Origin: Magicicada septendecula
Lineage: Eukaryota > Arthropoda > Insecta > Hemiptera > Cicadidae
Direction of reading: 5' to 3'
Length of the DNA: 64,000 bases
Assembly: GCA_034769895.1 (NCBI GenBank)
Contig: CM068367.1
Coordinates: 124,967,927 to 125,031,926 of the forward strand
Position numbers and translations under genes: made by a program. Below, piece by piece: positions 30,998-42,880 of the stretch; position 1 is the stretch's first letter; each line of letters starts with the position of its first letter. The notes below the pieces were generated by a model. The model was not told where the DNA came from and did not search any database. It saw only the letters and a program-made list of their open reading frames with translations.

Positions 30998-33950
30998 ACG
31001 ATACAATTAAGCCAAATCCCGTACCAGTGATAAAAAAGATAATTCTTGATATAAAAATACTTCATATAAAATAAAATGTTTAAAAAATGATTAAAATGTA
31101 AATATTTTGACACGACGTACAACGATATTACCCAACCCAAGTGATTGAGCCAACAACATAAACATAAAGAAGGGAACCACGTAACATACTCAAGAAAAAA
31201 TATGATAGACAAAACAATGATGAACACAGAACTAAAGAAGAACCAGAGGAAGAGAACAGATCCCTACAATTAAACAGAATTTAAACCAGAAGATGAAGAC
31301 TATTGAAGATGAAGAAGATGAAGAAGAGGAAGAATGAAGAGGAGACAGGTTAAACCCAAGGGGAAACTAACACACATATAAAGGGGAAAGATAGTATACT
31401 CAAGGATAGAATACGGTAAATAAACCTCGAATAATTATGTATTGATGAAACCAATATTATTGTTATCATTAAATTAACCTATGTACCCATTTTAAAGACA
31501 ATACAATTGTAAAGTAATATAATATAGAAAAAGTACACTAACACAGTCAGAAAGGTTAGAATTAACAAAAAACAACTAACCTCATATTATTAATAGTAAA
31601 TATCATGCTAGAAAGAAATAGTGAGAAATGGTAGGAGAAAGTATAGGGATTACCCATTAAATAACACTCAATACAAAACAGTGAAACAAAGTGAAGTGCT
31701 TTAGTGAAGTGTAAGTACCCTAAAAATAGTGAAAGTGTATGTGAAACATTAAAAATATAATGATAGGTAAGGAGACACTTTATAAAACATTGATGAACAA
31801 TCAATGATTGGAGTGACATTGTAAACATTAATATAACTAGAAATAATTAGCAATAGTATTCCAAATTAATATAAAGGAAGCTTGTGATGTTATTCAGGGA
31901 GAAAGCCCAGACAAAGGTAACTTGTGTTAACATGGTATGGTAGAATAGAATTAAAGTTTTGTTATTAAAATTAAGACGGCAAGGAATACAACACCCCATG
32001 TTGAAAGGGGAATTAACTTTCATAATTTTATGAGAAGTGACAATATTTATCACTCTAGATTGTAACAAAAGAAAGAAATCAATATTAGAATTAATAATAA
32101 CTAATGACTTGTAAAGAATAGTTGGTTCAATGTTAAAAGAGGAATATGGCTGAAGGGAACCTACAGTCCATAAACCTAATTATTATATTTTAAAAGAAGA
32201 GTAATGAAAATGTATGTTGAATAGTAGTGAAAACACAAACAAATAAGTGAAGCCCATCAGGCTGAATTCAAAATGTAATTTAAAAAGAAATACACCAAAA
32301 AACAATCATGGCTAATCTTGACTATGAAAACATCTAACTGCCAAAGACATTCAAATGTAAATTGTATCAATTTCACAAGAAATCTTACTAATCTAAGACC
32401 AATGAAGGGCCAGTAATTATATGTCAATTATTTTAAAACAGAAATGTTATTGTAATAGTTTAATATAAGAAAGATATGTTATTTATTAAATGTCAAATAA
32501 TTAGACTATAGTTAATGTATAACAGAATATGACCTTATGAGGTATTGTTGTAAACTTTGAAAGGAAAGAAAGATAATAGTGATGTCATTTATTACCCCAA
32601 AGGAATTATAAAGAAATAAAACCATTAGGAAAATACTTAATAAATTTGAATAAAAATTCAAATATTTTACAATGTCTTTAAAGGAGTAATCAACCAATCA
32701 CTGAATTACGGTTACTATGACAACGAGACGTTGAGGGCTTATTTTCCGTTAAATTATATAGACTCTAAAAAACGACGCATGGGTAAGCGGCACGCAAAAT
32801 TGGAACGATTGAAATTTTAATTTAAATAGTTACAAAAAGTCGCAAAAGTGAACCAAGATGACCAAAGACGAATAGATGTCGATCTACAAAAAATTAACGA
32901 TGTCCAGGAACCAAATTAAATAAATTAATTAGAGAAAAACCCAAGACCAGATTGAAAAAGATGTTCGAAGTTTAAAACCAGCCCAAAATTGAAGAATATC
33001 CAATAACCCGATGACTACACTTCAACGTGATATGAACTGATAAGTATCGAATAAATTCCTTAATCCCAAAAACCCAAATTACTTAAAATATTTTTCAAAT
33101 GATAAAATTTCTCACTATTTAACAAGTAGTATTTTCTTTCAAAGGTGTAAATTCATAATTTACTTACTTAAAAACATTTTATTAATCAAAATATAACCTT
33201 GTTTGAGAGCACAATTTTTGTAACAGAAATACGACACTACCGAACAAATTGTAAAAAAACATTATAATTTCTAAGTACATATAAGGTATGGTAGTGTACT
33301 TTTTTAATGTAACCAACGTTTATGTCTTATTTCATGATCCAAAGAACTCCAGATTTTAAACATAGTAATTTATTAAATGCAACTGACGCCATCTCGTCAA
33401 ACGATAATGTTTTGAAATCAATTTTGCCAACTCTGAGATATTTTTGTGTTTCAAGCTCTAAGCCGGAGCCGAATGTTATAAAATTATTTACAATTCATTT
33501 GTCATATTTATTGATGACCAAATTTGTATTAAAAACACAGTACCGAGTATTACTATCTTGTTATTTCATAGGATTTTGTAGAGTATATGTGTGTTAGCGA
33601 GTTTTATTCAACAGCCAACTAGCACTCATCACGAGTGGACGAAACGGCAACTTATATAGCGGCGGGAACCATTCGAACGATCCAGCTGTCCATGCTAATC
33701 ACACGTATCATTTTAGAATTTAACTATTTTAATTGTTTTAATAGAAACAATTTGGCGCCACCCGGGATTTGCAACCCCTATGAATTAACAGGTAGGTTGT
33801 ACTGGTAACATTGACAACGCTACGGACTCCAGTAGTGACGTCGATTTATGTAACGACCAGTGTGAGGCAAACACACTACATTCACACTAATACACAAAAT
33901 AAACAAGTGTGATACATTTTAACAGGTACGACCTCGTTGAGATTGTTACA
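30994..33950 (+). mobile_element. Long LTR-like unit (candidate LTR plus leader)
   Basis: It starts TGTTACGATAC directly after an (AT)n tract and ends GATTGTTACA directly before another. A TATA-like 'cttatatagcgg' lies at about 33651. At 33753 'tggcgccacccgggatt' looks like a primer-binding site, which would end the LTR at 33749 (2756 bp) and leave about 200 bp of leader. Alternatively the whole 2957 bp is a solo LTR. Only small unrecognised frames are present. Related in size and context to the 3-kb LTRs of the neighbouring gypsy element, but not obviously homologous in sequence. Confidence 0.4.
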
Positions 33951-33964
33951 ATATATATATATAT

Positions 33965-36113
33965 TGCAACGATACATTTAGCATAAGTATATGTATCAAC
34001 CCCTGACTGAGGTATGATAACATACGAAAGCACGTATGAAATATATAAGATGTAAATAATAAAAATAATGTAATAAATATACGTTAGGTATAAGAAATAA
34101 TATAAGAAATAAACGTAGTATTTAATTTTAAATAAATCCAATATTGTAAGTAAGCCTGCATATGGAATCAAATAGCTTAGTTAGTTTTAAACGTAGCGAA
34201 GGGGAGAAAATTGACACGCGCTGACCAGCAGAGGTGACGTCAGAGCGACCTGCCGCTGCTTGTGTATCAGTCTGCGTATGTGTGTATGTGTACATGTGTA
34301 AACGACAGACAGGTTGAATTATGCAAACGAGGGTGGAAGATTTTACACAGTTTTTTAAGTACTGAACGATAACCAGAAGTCACACGAATCAGCGACATAT
34401 GTAAAAACATAGCTGACGCCTGGCGCTTCAGTTTGGCGTTAAGTGGTCATTAATCGTGGGAACCGTTCAGCCACCGTGTGAAATTTTGCCATAATTGCCA
34501 TAATGTACACACCTTAACGTTCATAATTTGCATAAACAAAGTTTAATATTATACCAAACGATTGATGAAATAATATTTATAAAAAAGTGTGCGCTTCATA
34601 GAAAGACGCGTAGGTTGAAAGTAACAATTAAATCGAAGCGCCGACCTGTTCAATGTTGTCAAAACAGTTTCCAACAGGAATTTCAACGACGGCAAAAGTA
34701 TAAAACCCCAGCGAGCGACACACTCTTTCTCAGATGAACTCACTTTGACACGTAAGATCCACGCATCTCGCCACCGAGAATTTTACAAAATCATGTACGG
34801 TTTTAAACAGTATTCAATAACGTGAAGTGCGATGGAACCGGCATTACGTCGGTGAAAGTAGTAATGAACACGAGTGATTTTAAAAAGACTATACTAACGT
34901 ATCTACGAGAGTTGTAACTGCGATGAAATTCGAGAAGACTACATAGAACTTCTAGACATCTACGAGGGACAAGATAAGAAGAGGAGAGGAACTAGAACAA
35001 GAAGACGAGAGGACACACGGACAGCCACATGCAGCTACATCCAGCCGTACATCATCACGACCAGAGGTCCATGTCAGAACTCAGCATCCAGGAGACGAAG
35101 CGAGAAATTTCAATGACGCAGAGACAGAGAAGGTGATACCGAAGAGGATCAACAAACTCGAGAGTCCAGATGACGGTAACGACAAAGTTAAATGGTTGCA
35201 GAAAAATGCAGGTAAAGTCAGACATTTATTTAATATTATAAATGACCCTGAGGTCTATCGAGAAAAGCTCTAGTTTCCATATACAAGTTTACAAGAACAT
35301 TAGTATATTTTTAAATTTGCATAATGAATAAATAAATGTTCAAAATATAATTGATAATAGAGAATATAACTGTAGTAATCTCATAAATAAATGGTCAAGG
35401 AAGAACCATATTTTTATTATATTTTTGTAGTTGATTAGATAACTAAATTCAAATATGAGAGTTACATAATTTGAAGATTGTTAATTAATTGAGACATTAA
35501 ATAATTGAATCAATTAAAGTAATAAATGTTCTCTATTAATATTTTAATAAATATTTGATTAATTAAAAGTTTTTATTAAGTGGTATATATTGAAAACCAC
35601 ACTTGCAAAGACGAGATGAATATTTTATATGTGTTAATCACGTTTTATAATAATTATATATTATATGTCTGTGTAATATTTCAGGTCATATATGATTTAT
35701 GTATGTGTATACTATGTCTTAGAAATATAAGAAATAAGATTTAAACATGTTATAAGTGCATTATATTCAGATCGAATATAAGGGTTCAAATAATAATTAA
35801 CCCACACAAAACAATTGATAACATGATAATTTGAATTTTTAAAGAATAAATCAGATGAATATGATTTTATTAAAACAGTCGTACTAATTTCACAACCAGT
35901 ACTAAATCCTCTGTACTCTTTACTTGTATTAAAACTTATATAACGATATTCACGTGCTTATCCACACTCAATCAACGACCAAAGCCTGCGACCCAGCCGG
36001 GGAACATCAAGGTAACTACTGCAGAAGAAAAGTATACCTCCGAGACGTGGGTAAGTGCGCACAAATGAGTAAGAGCATATGTGTAAAAGTAAGTGTCTAA
36101 AAATAACGTTGTA
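33965..36113 (+). mobile_element. Long solo-LTR-like unit
   Basis: Starts TGCAACGATAC and ends AACGTTGTA, so its ends are near-perfect inverted repeats (TGCAACG against CGTTGTA, one change). It is flanked by (AT)n on both sides (33951-33964; 36114-36123). A TATA box 'agtataaaaccc' lies at about 34695. No gag or pol is seen. I read it as a 2149-bp solo LTR. Confidence 0.45.
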
Positions 36114-36797
36114 ATATATATATTGTAATGGTACATATAACACTACCAACACCAACGTACCACAAATGAGTTGAAAGCCACTACAATTAAGAATACCTAC
36201 AAGGTCAAGCATACGATCATGTATAAAAAAAGGAAGTATCATAAGCTAAACCAAGCGAATAAAATGAAGAAGGAATTACCAGTAAATGTACTACTAAAGA
36301 AGATAAAGCAAGACTAACGACGAGACGACATACATTATTGCCCAATAGATCAAACAGTGAGAAGAAAACAAGGAAAACAACATCACGAAGAAACCTATAA
36401 ACAGTGGGAAGGAAACCACTGATAACAAAATCATGAAGAAACCTACAAACAGAGAGAAGGAAACCAGTGATAACAACACCATGAAGAAACTTATTAACAG
36501 TGAGAAAGGAATCAGTGAAGAGAAGAAGAAAATATCCAGATCAAACACAAAAAGGGAGATAACATGAATTATAATGAACTAATATATGCCAATAAAAGAA
36601 TTATTATAAAAGAAGAAAGTATAAATGGAATAAACAACATGATTTAAACCCCTAAGCTGTAAAATTGACACTGACCCAAACTTATTAAGTAAATACCTTC
36701 CTTGACAATAATGCAAACAATACTCAATAAGAGTTAATTATTGAACACACAAAGTAACAAAGAAAATGAATAATAGGATAAGCTCTTATCTAAATGA

Positions 36798-38750
36798 TGT
36801 GTAAACTTGGAAAAAGGACTATGTCCAAAACACAATATTATTCGTGAAGTAACTAATGCTGAAGCGGCCGTAAAAATACTAAGTGATCAAGATAAACAAA
36901 ACGAGGCTCGCGTGTTCATTAATAACAAACTGAACCGTATGTTAAAAAGTGAAAAGCGTCCACCTGACTACAAATATCGCAGGGATATAAAAACTGTACG
37001 CAATATTAAGCAAAAACTCGAGAACAATAATGCTATCATAACTAAAGCTGATAAAGGCAATACGATTATAATCTTAAATCAAGATGAATACAAACAGAAA
37101 GTTTATGAGTTTATTCACGATAATAACATACGTACTTTGACTAGAGACCCCACTACAAAATACGTTAGGGATATCAACAACTGTATTAATAGGTCCACAT
37201 GCCTATTTGATACACGCACTATGCGTCTGCTAAAACCAATACACGCCCAAGCTCCCGCACTTAACGGCCTCCCAAAATTACACAAGGAGAATATGCCCAT
37301 ACGTCCTGTGGTTAATTTTACCACAGCACCTGGGTATAAGGTAGCTAAGAAACTTTTACAGATCTTAAAAAGTAATATTAAAATAGACATTAACCACAGC
37401 GTCAGAAATAGTATTGAGTTTGTGGACAGAGTGAAATCGTTAGTAGTATTACCACAATATAAGTTGGTGTCCTTTGACGTTACGAACCTTTACACTAATG
37501 TTCCTGTGCCCCAAACGATTGATATTTTACAGAAAAACCTGGAGGATTCAGGCACTTTGGATCAGCAAAAAATCCATGAACTTATCGCGTTACTAAGAAT
37601 AATATTAGGCCAGAATTATTTCACTTTTGACAACCGATTTTTTACGCAGGACAACGGCCTTGCAATGGGATCGCCACTTAGTGGTTTCTTGGCCGATCTT
37701 TATCTTAACTATTTTGAAAATGAATATATTTTATCGCATAGAAACAAGCTTTACAAAAATATCATCTCATACACTCGGTATGTGGATGACACATTCCTTG
37801 TTATTAATGGCACACATAGACAAATAGAAACCTTGAGTAAATACATGAATAGTATACACTCAAAAATAAAGTTCACGTTGGAGATGGAAAGTAACAGTAG
37901 CCTAAATTTTCTGGACATAACTGTGCGAAAAATAAATAATTTGTTTAGGTTCAACATCTATAGGAAGCCAACTGCCACAGATATTACTATTCACGCTTCT
38001 TCATTTCATCTATTTGCACAAAAAATGGCATCATTCAACTCGTTGGTTAACAGATTACTAAAAATTCTGTTAGAGGCGAAAGACTACATCGATGAGCTTA
38101 ATACGATAAAGTATATCGCGGTGGCCAACGGTTACAATAGTACAGTTGTAGACAAAATAGTAGCGAGGCAGAGGAGGAACATATATAAAAATAGGAGCAT
38201 AAACAAAACACACAACAGTGACATTAAATATATACCAACAGAATTTACAAATCTTTTGCCTAATACTATTAAGAACGTTTTCAAAAAACACGGTTTTGCA
38301 GTTTCTTTCAAAACGAATAATTGTATTTTGAACGCTTTGAGACCAGTGACCAACAGACTAGTAGAAAACTGTTCTGGTATTTATAAAATAGAATGCGAGG
38401 ACTGCAATAATTTTTATGTTGGACAAACGGGCAGGAAATTTCTGGATAGGTACAGAGAACATCTCCCTAGAGGTGATATCCAGAAGATAAAATCAAACTT
38501 TGCGTTGCATATAGTCAACCAGAACCATAATTACTCGAGTTTTCAAAGTAGCTTCAAGCCGTTGCATTTCTGTAAAAAGGGCAGGCTTATGGACGCGCTG
38601 GAAGAATTTGAAATTTATAAGGCCTCAAAAACCCAAGGTAATCAGCTCTTGAACGACAAGCTTTCTTTTAAGTCCAACGGACTGTATGACACGGCCATAC
38701 GCGTGTTGGAACAACACATAGATAAAGGTAGTGCGGCGCGTAACGGTTAG
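36798..38750 (+). CDS. Penelope-like reverse transcriptase with GIY-YIG endonuclease (N-terminus missing)
   Basis: About 650 codons are open with no internal stop. Numbering from 36807, the N-terminal DKG motif is at 82-84, and the first catalytic Asp at 224 ('SFDVTNLYTNVP'). The 'MGSPLSG' motif is near 289, YVDD at 325-328, and the thumb region follows. GIY is at 524-526 and YVG at 537-539, with the conserved Arg in 'GRKFLDRYREH' and the catalytic Glu in 'LEEFEIYK'. All catalytic residues look intact. There is no proper ATG: the first codons belong to a motif that normally lies well inside the protein. It would make cDNA and nick target DNA if expressed. Confidence 0.88.
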   Translation, partial: CVNLEKGLCPKHNIIREVTNAEAAVKILSDQDKQNEARVFINNKLNRMLKSEKRPPDYKYRRDIKTVRNIKQKLENNNAIITKADKGNTIIILNQDEYKQKVYEFIHDNNIRTLTRDPTTKYVRDINNCINRSTCLFDTRTMRLLKPIHAQAPALNGLPKLHKENMPIRPVVNFTTAPGYKVAKKLLQILKSNIKIDINHSVRNSIEFVDRVKSLVVLPQYKLVSFDVTNLYTNVPVPQTIDILQKNLEDSGTLDQQKIHELIALLRIILGQNYFTFDNRFFTQDNGLAMGSPLSGFLADLYLNYFENEYILSHRNKLYKNIISYTRYVDDTFLVINGTHRQIETLSKYMNSIHSKIKFTLEMESNSSLNFLDITVRKINNLFRFNIYRKPTATDITIHASSFHLFAQKMASFNSLVNRLLKILLEAKDYIDELNTIKYIAVANGYNSTVVDKIVARQRRNIYKNRSINKTHNSDIKYIPTEFTNLLPNTIKNVFKKHGFAVSFKTNNCILNALRPVTNRLVENCSGIYKIECEDCNNFYVGQTGRKFLDRYREHLPRGDIQKIKSNFALHIVNQNHNYSSFQSSFKPLHFCKKGRLMDALEEFEIYKASKTQGNQLLNDKLSFKSNGLYDTAIRVLEQHIDKGSAARNG

Positions 38751-38874
38751 TCGCTTGCAAGTTCCGATACGATGCGCATCGTGTAGTTGTGTAATTGTAT
38801 ACACGCGGTATGTGCGAGTGAAACTTTTTATTTATTTCTTATTAAGTTGACGTACTCCATGTGAGTGATTCTTG

Positions 38875-38931
38875 TTTTTTATCAACCTGATGATGGGACC
38901 ATGAGTCCCGAAACGCGTAGTTTTTAAAGAA
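38875..38931 (+). ncRNA. Type I hammerhead ribozyme candidate of the Penelope-like element
   Basis: Core CTGATGA (38887-38893), stem II gggac/gtccc (38895-38899 with 38905-38909, 5-nt loop), then GAAA (38910-38913). The palindrome acgcgt (38913-38918) forms a minimal or dimeric stem III. The cleavage triplet is GTA, cutting after 38919. Stem I pairs caac-side 38884-38886 with 38920-38922 and, after a 2x2 internal loop, 38875-38881 with 38925-38931. One unpaired U (38894) follows the core. Position 130 bp after the stop codon fits the known location in Penelope-like elements. Confidence 0.7.
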
Positions 38932-38990
38932 ACATTGAAGTTGCAAGGAGGAGCACCAGTGTACCTGGATACACAAGGTAATATTAAATA

Positions 38991-41680
38991 TAGTTAAAAG
39001 ATAATATAAGGAACATTTACTGTACAATAGATAATGTAATAAGTAAATATAAAAGTTAAATTGATGTAATTTAATATAACTATATGCTTGCCATAGAATG
39101 GATGCATGATGGAACAAAATTATCTTGTAAACTTACCATAAGAGTAGGAACTCGACTAACAACATTGAATGAGGCAAAATACTGTTCCAATAAGTAAATC
39201 CAAGGATTATATCCACCTAGATACTAATAATAAGAATAATAATAAATAAACCATGTTGACAGCTAGATGCAAGTAATCTTGGTAACTTTAAACCAAAGCA
39301 ATTATCAGTATGAATGCAGAATGAACTACTGCACAATAATAACAGTGTTATCAAACAATAATAAGAGATATTCAAACAATAATGAGAATAAATTGAAAGG
39401 ATTACAACTCATGTAAAAAAGTAACTTCCTAAAGTATAGTAAACTCACTTAACAAACTAAAGAAGAAAAAGGACACTATCAGAAGTGACAATGACCAATG
39501 CCGTATGCATAGGCCATAATAAAATGTTATCAACAATTACTGTTACCATAATATTATTAATAAACAAAATACGTAACAGTAAGCCTAGGACTTGAACCTA
39601 TGAAAATAGATATTGTATAATTATTAGTACATAACTAGAAGGGAAAAGTGAATAATACTGTAACAATATGTTATCACCACGAAAACATGGGGTAAAAACG
39701 ATGTATTTAAAGTACTAAATAACTTAAAAAGTATTATGAATTTATACCAAGTGCGGTTTTATCAACCCCAAATCAGAACTATATGATGAGGGTATGCAAA
39801 TTACTCGTAATCAAAAAATAGAAACGATGGGAATGATAAAAATATTGTCAGTGTAATTATAGATAAGATATTTGACTTATAAGAAATAATTAAAAAGTGA
39901 CAAGCCCTTGCGCGTGGGTATGTAACCGACAAATCATAATCTTGAACCCAGCTACTGACACTATGATAAGCATCTATTTTGACGAATCTCACCGAGTGTA
40001 CACGAAATAAAGACAACTAGCCAATCAGAGCACATAAAAAAAATACGAAGTGTAGAATACCGACCAGGTAACTATAGCCAGTTTATCATCAACAACGAGA
40101 GATACTCCACGTTAGCTGAAAGTCCAGAAAAACGTGGGTTTGACAGCCGACAGCTGTTAATACACAAGCTAACCTCGAAACTTCGAGTTGAGGTTAGGTC
40201 AACCCGAGAAGACAGTGCAGTCTACTTTTAAGTGTTCTATTACGGAGTTCATGCGCATAGGCAGTGTGTGAAGTGCATTTATGAAACTTAATTAAAAATA
40301 TTAATTAATTATAAAAAGTTAAAAAAGTGTTAATTCTTCGAATCAACAGATTACGCAAGTACCAGTGCAAATGACCATTATATTATATATATTAAATCAT
40401 TCATTAATTAAAGAATGCTAATAGCGAATCTAATTTGTCTGAATTAATTGATAAATAACCCTAATTCCATAAGGAAGGGGACTTAAAAAAAAATCAAATA
40501 AACAATAATCAAATTGAACGATTTTAATACCGATAATTTTAATTCTTTGATTGAATCAATTATATATTAGTTTAAGAAAAAGACATTGAATGATCAATGA
40601 AGGGAAAATGAACCCTGACAATTAATAATTTAAAAATGTTTTTGTGTTTAATTATAGTATTTAAACTCAGAGTCACACATGAGTGTAACCTAGTCATATC
40701 GAATTAGTTTGAATTACCTGTTTTATTTCTATCCAATCTTGGAGATTATTCAGGAACATAACACTGAATTTAATAAATTATAATGATATACTAAATCAGT
40801 AATGCATCAAAGAAGCATCAATTTTAAATAAGCAAGGTTACATGAACCACTGTTAACCTCAATTGTAAACAATGAACAATCGTTCATATTTTGTTATGTT
40901 AAAACAACAATTAATAATTTTATTCTCCGCCTACTCATTGTCACAGTAGTGCATTTTATTATAGAAGTGTATCTTGCAGACTCAAAGAACCTACAAATTG
41001 TATAAAGCATAATAATCAATTTATTTACAAACAGAAAATAATCCACCTGCCAAATGCAGTCATACCACCCTGAGCATATAATTATTTTAAAAGTCCATGT
41101 TCAATTTTAATTATTTTAAAAAAGGAAGATAAATAATACCATTGTAACAAAAACCATTTTACTTGAGTTAAATAAACAACTATTGTTTTATGAACAAGTT
41201 CAAGTGTTGACCTTTATTGGAAAAAATAGAATTACAGCTTAGGTGAGTAACAAGAGACGGTTGGTACCAGAAGCCAGAGCGAACATTCAAATTGAATGAT
41301 TATCACCAACCACATTATCTAATATTTTCAACATATTACGACTGATAGTAAGTATCATGTACATGTTGTGTTTATATTGATGTCTATACAGGAAAGTACC
41401 GATCGACTCACCGCAGCTAAAGGCAGAAAAGTCAACGCAACTTCTTCAGATACTAACTCAAGATACTGAACAAAAAACATTATAAACAATCTAAACAAAA
41501 TTAATAAACGACGTCAAAGAGTAAGTGAACAGATTTATTCATATCGTGTTCAATAATAGATTGAATTGGGTAGAATAAATCAATATAAAAAAATATAAAA
41601 ATTAAAAAAAAACAAAGCTTTAAGAATAATAATAAAACAGAAAACAAGAATCATAGGACCATAACATCGTCATATTACAA
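38991..41680. other. AT-rich remainder of the interrupted LTR-like unit
   Basis: No protein gene. Promoter-like CCAAT and TATA elements lie near 40021-40045. 'aataaa' occurs near 41171, in a place that could be an LTR polyadenylation signal. Confidence 0.35.
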
Positions 41681-41851
41681 ATTGGCGAACAACGTTTGAG
41701 ACGATTAATTAGGTGCAATCTCAACATCATTAACGGATAATAAATACACCGTACATTTCGTCTTATTACAACATGGAACTCCATCATGGGGCTTGAACGG
41801 ACAAGTATACCCGTCTAGTTACATACGATAAAACGTCATAATACAATATAT

Positions 41852-42436
41852 TGCTACGACAGCGTAGAACAATCTAGGCATTTATCGAATGTCCCAGAAA
41901 GATCTCGACGTAAGCGTGTGGTGTACGTGCTACTAAACGCATGTTGCGAGAATTTTCTCGCACTTTGCCAGCCTTCGCTCGGGCGCTCGGACTGTGTCAA
42001 GGCCGCAGCAATTACGTAGTTCGCGAGAGATAAGACGCAGTTTGGAAGCTTCTGGTGTGTGTAGCGTAACTATAAATACATCGCGTCGCGGCCTTAGTTT
42101 TTCAGTTCAATGCGAGATTTTTGACTGTGCGGTTCGAGAGTATTAGTGCGATATATTTACAGAGCGGTTCGGGTTATTACGGTGTACGTTCAAGTAGTTA
42201 TTAGTGAAGTGTTGCGTTTTATATTCGGACGGTATAATTGTAATACAGTTGAGTTTTAATATTAGTGGACATTTTATTGCGTACGAACAATTTCATTTGA
42301 TTTGTTGTAGACACTGTGTTGTTAATTACGAACTGTTTTACTATAACAATTAAAGGTGTGATTAGTGACTTAATTGGTGTCTTGTACTTATTTAGTTTCC
42401 ACTGTACCTACGACGATCGAGTAGACAGTCGTAACA
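41852..42436 (+). repeat. 5' LTR (585 bp)
   Basis: Starts TGCTACGAC and ends GTCGTAACA, so its termini are inverted repeats with one mismatch. A TATAAATA promoter lies at 42071-42078, with 'ttcagttc' about 30 nt downstream as a possible initiator. Confidence 0.9.
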
Positions 42437-42437
42437 G

Positions 42438-42454
42438 TGGTGTCAGAACTGGGA
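42438..42454 (+). other. Primer-binding site, tRNA-Leu type
   Basis: TGGTGTCAGAACTGGGA begins one base after the LTR. It matches the complement of a tRNA-Leu 3' end, CCA included, with one mismatch (recall of the tRNA sequence). Confidence 0.6.
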
Positions 42455-42526
42455 TAGAACGGTTAACAGTGGAAACAGTGGATACTTTGTACAAGACGAG
42501 TGTGATTCGTAATTAATCGATAAACA

Positions 42527-42880
42527 ATGGATACCAGTCAGATGATAGAAGCATTCCGAGCAATGCTACAGCAAAGTCAGAAACAAGAAAAAGAAGAACG
42601 AAGACAGGAAAGGGAAGAAGCAGAAAAACGACAAGACGAAAAACGTAATCGTGAAAATGAAATACCAGAGGGACGAAAAAAAGAATTTAGCCGTCAAGCA
42701 GACGACGTTAAGACGTTCGTACAAGAGGATACCACTGCAAAATTTGTCCTGTTACAAGGTGAGCTGAACAAACCAGTTGACAGAATATCTGAATTAGAAA
42801 AATCTGTTAACTATGAAAACAAGTATTTCAAGCTTAGAAGATTCAAAATGTCAGAGAAATCAAAGAACGCTATTAACTGA
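42527..42880 (+). CDS. Gag N-terminal frame (coiled coil)
   Basis: A 117-codon frame beginning with ATG soon after the primer-binding site. It is highly charged (EKEERRQEREEAEKRQDEK) and likely coiled-coil. It stops at 42878-42880 and overlaps the main Gag-protease frame in a different phase. The join between the two would lie in 42813-42880, so either a programmed shift or a simple indel separates what was probably a single N-terminus. Confidence 0.6.
   Translation: MDTSQMIEAFRAMLQQSQKQEKEERRQEREEAEKRQDEKRNRENEIPEGRKKEFSRQADDVKTFVQEDTTAKFVLLQGELNKPVDRISELEKSVNYENKYFKLRRFKMSEKSKNAIN

Larger units (their letters stand above)
36790..38990 (+). mobile_element. 5'-truncated Penelope-like element (EN+)
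   Basis: A reverse transcriptase and a C-terminal GIY-YIG endonuclease in one frame are the hallmark of Penelope-like elements. The frame opens at 36798 just after a stop, in the middle of the conserved N-terminal region, so the 5' end is missing. The 3' side carries a hammerhead ribozyme candidate, as reported for the terminal repeats of this class. No second terminal copy was found upstream, which also fits 5' truncation. The exact 3' end is uncertain. Confidence 0.8.
36124..41845 (+). mobile_element. Long LTR-like unit interrupted by a Penelope-like element
   Basis: Starts TGTAATGGTAC after an (AT)n tract. At 41681 the sequence 'aattggcgaacaacg' follows 'tattaca', which looks like an LTR end and primer-binding site. 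The unit then runs to 'cataataca' before the atatat at 41846. A CCAAT box with 'cataaaaaaa' lies at about 40021-40045. About 2.2 kb of this span is the Penelope-like insertion, so the LTR itself would be about 3.3 kb. No gag or pol of its own is visible. Confidence 0.4.

Noticed and set aside
36807-36809. TTG at 36807 as the start of the Penelope-like protein
   Set aside because: The frame is already open upstream to 36798 and begins inside a conserved motif, so the protein is truncated rather than started here.
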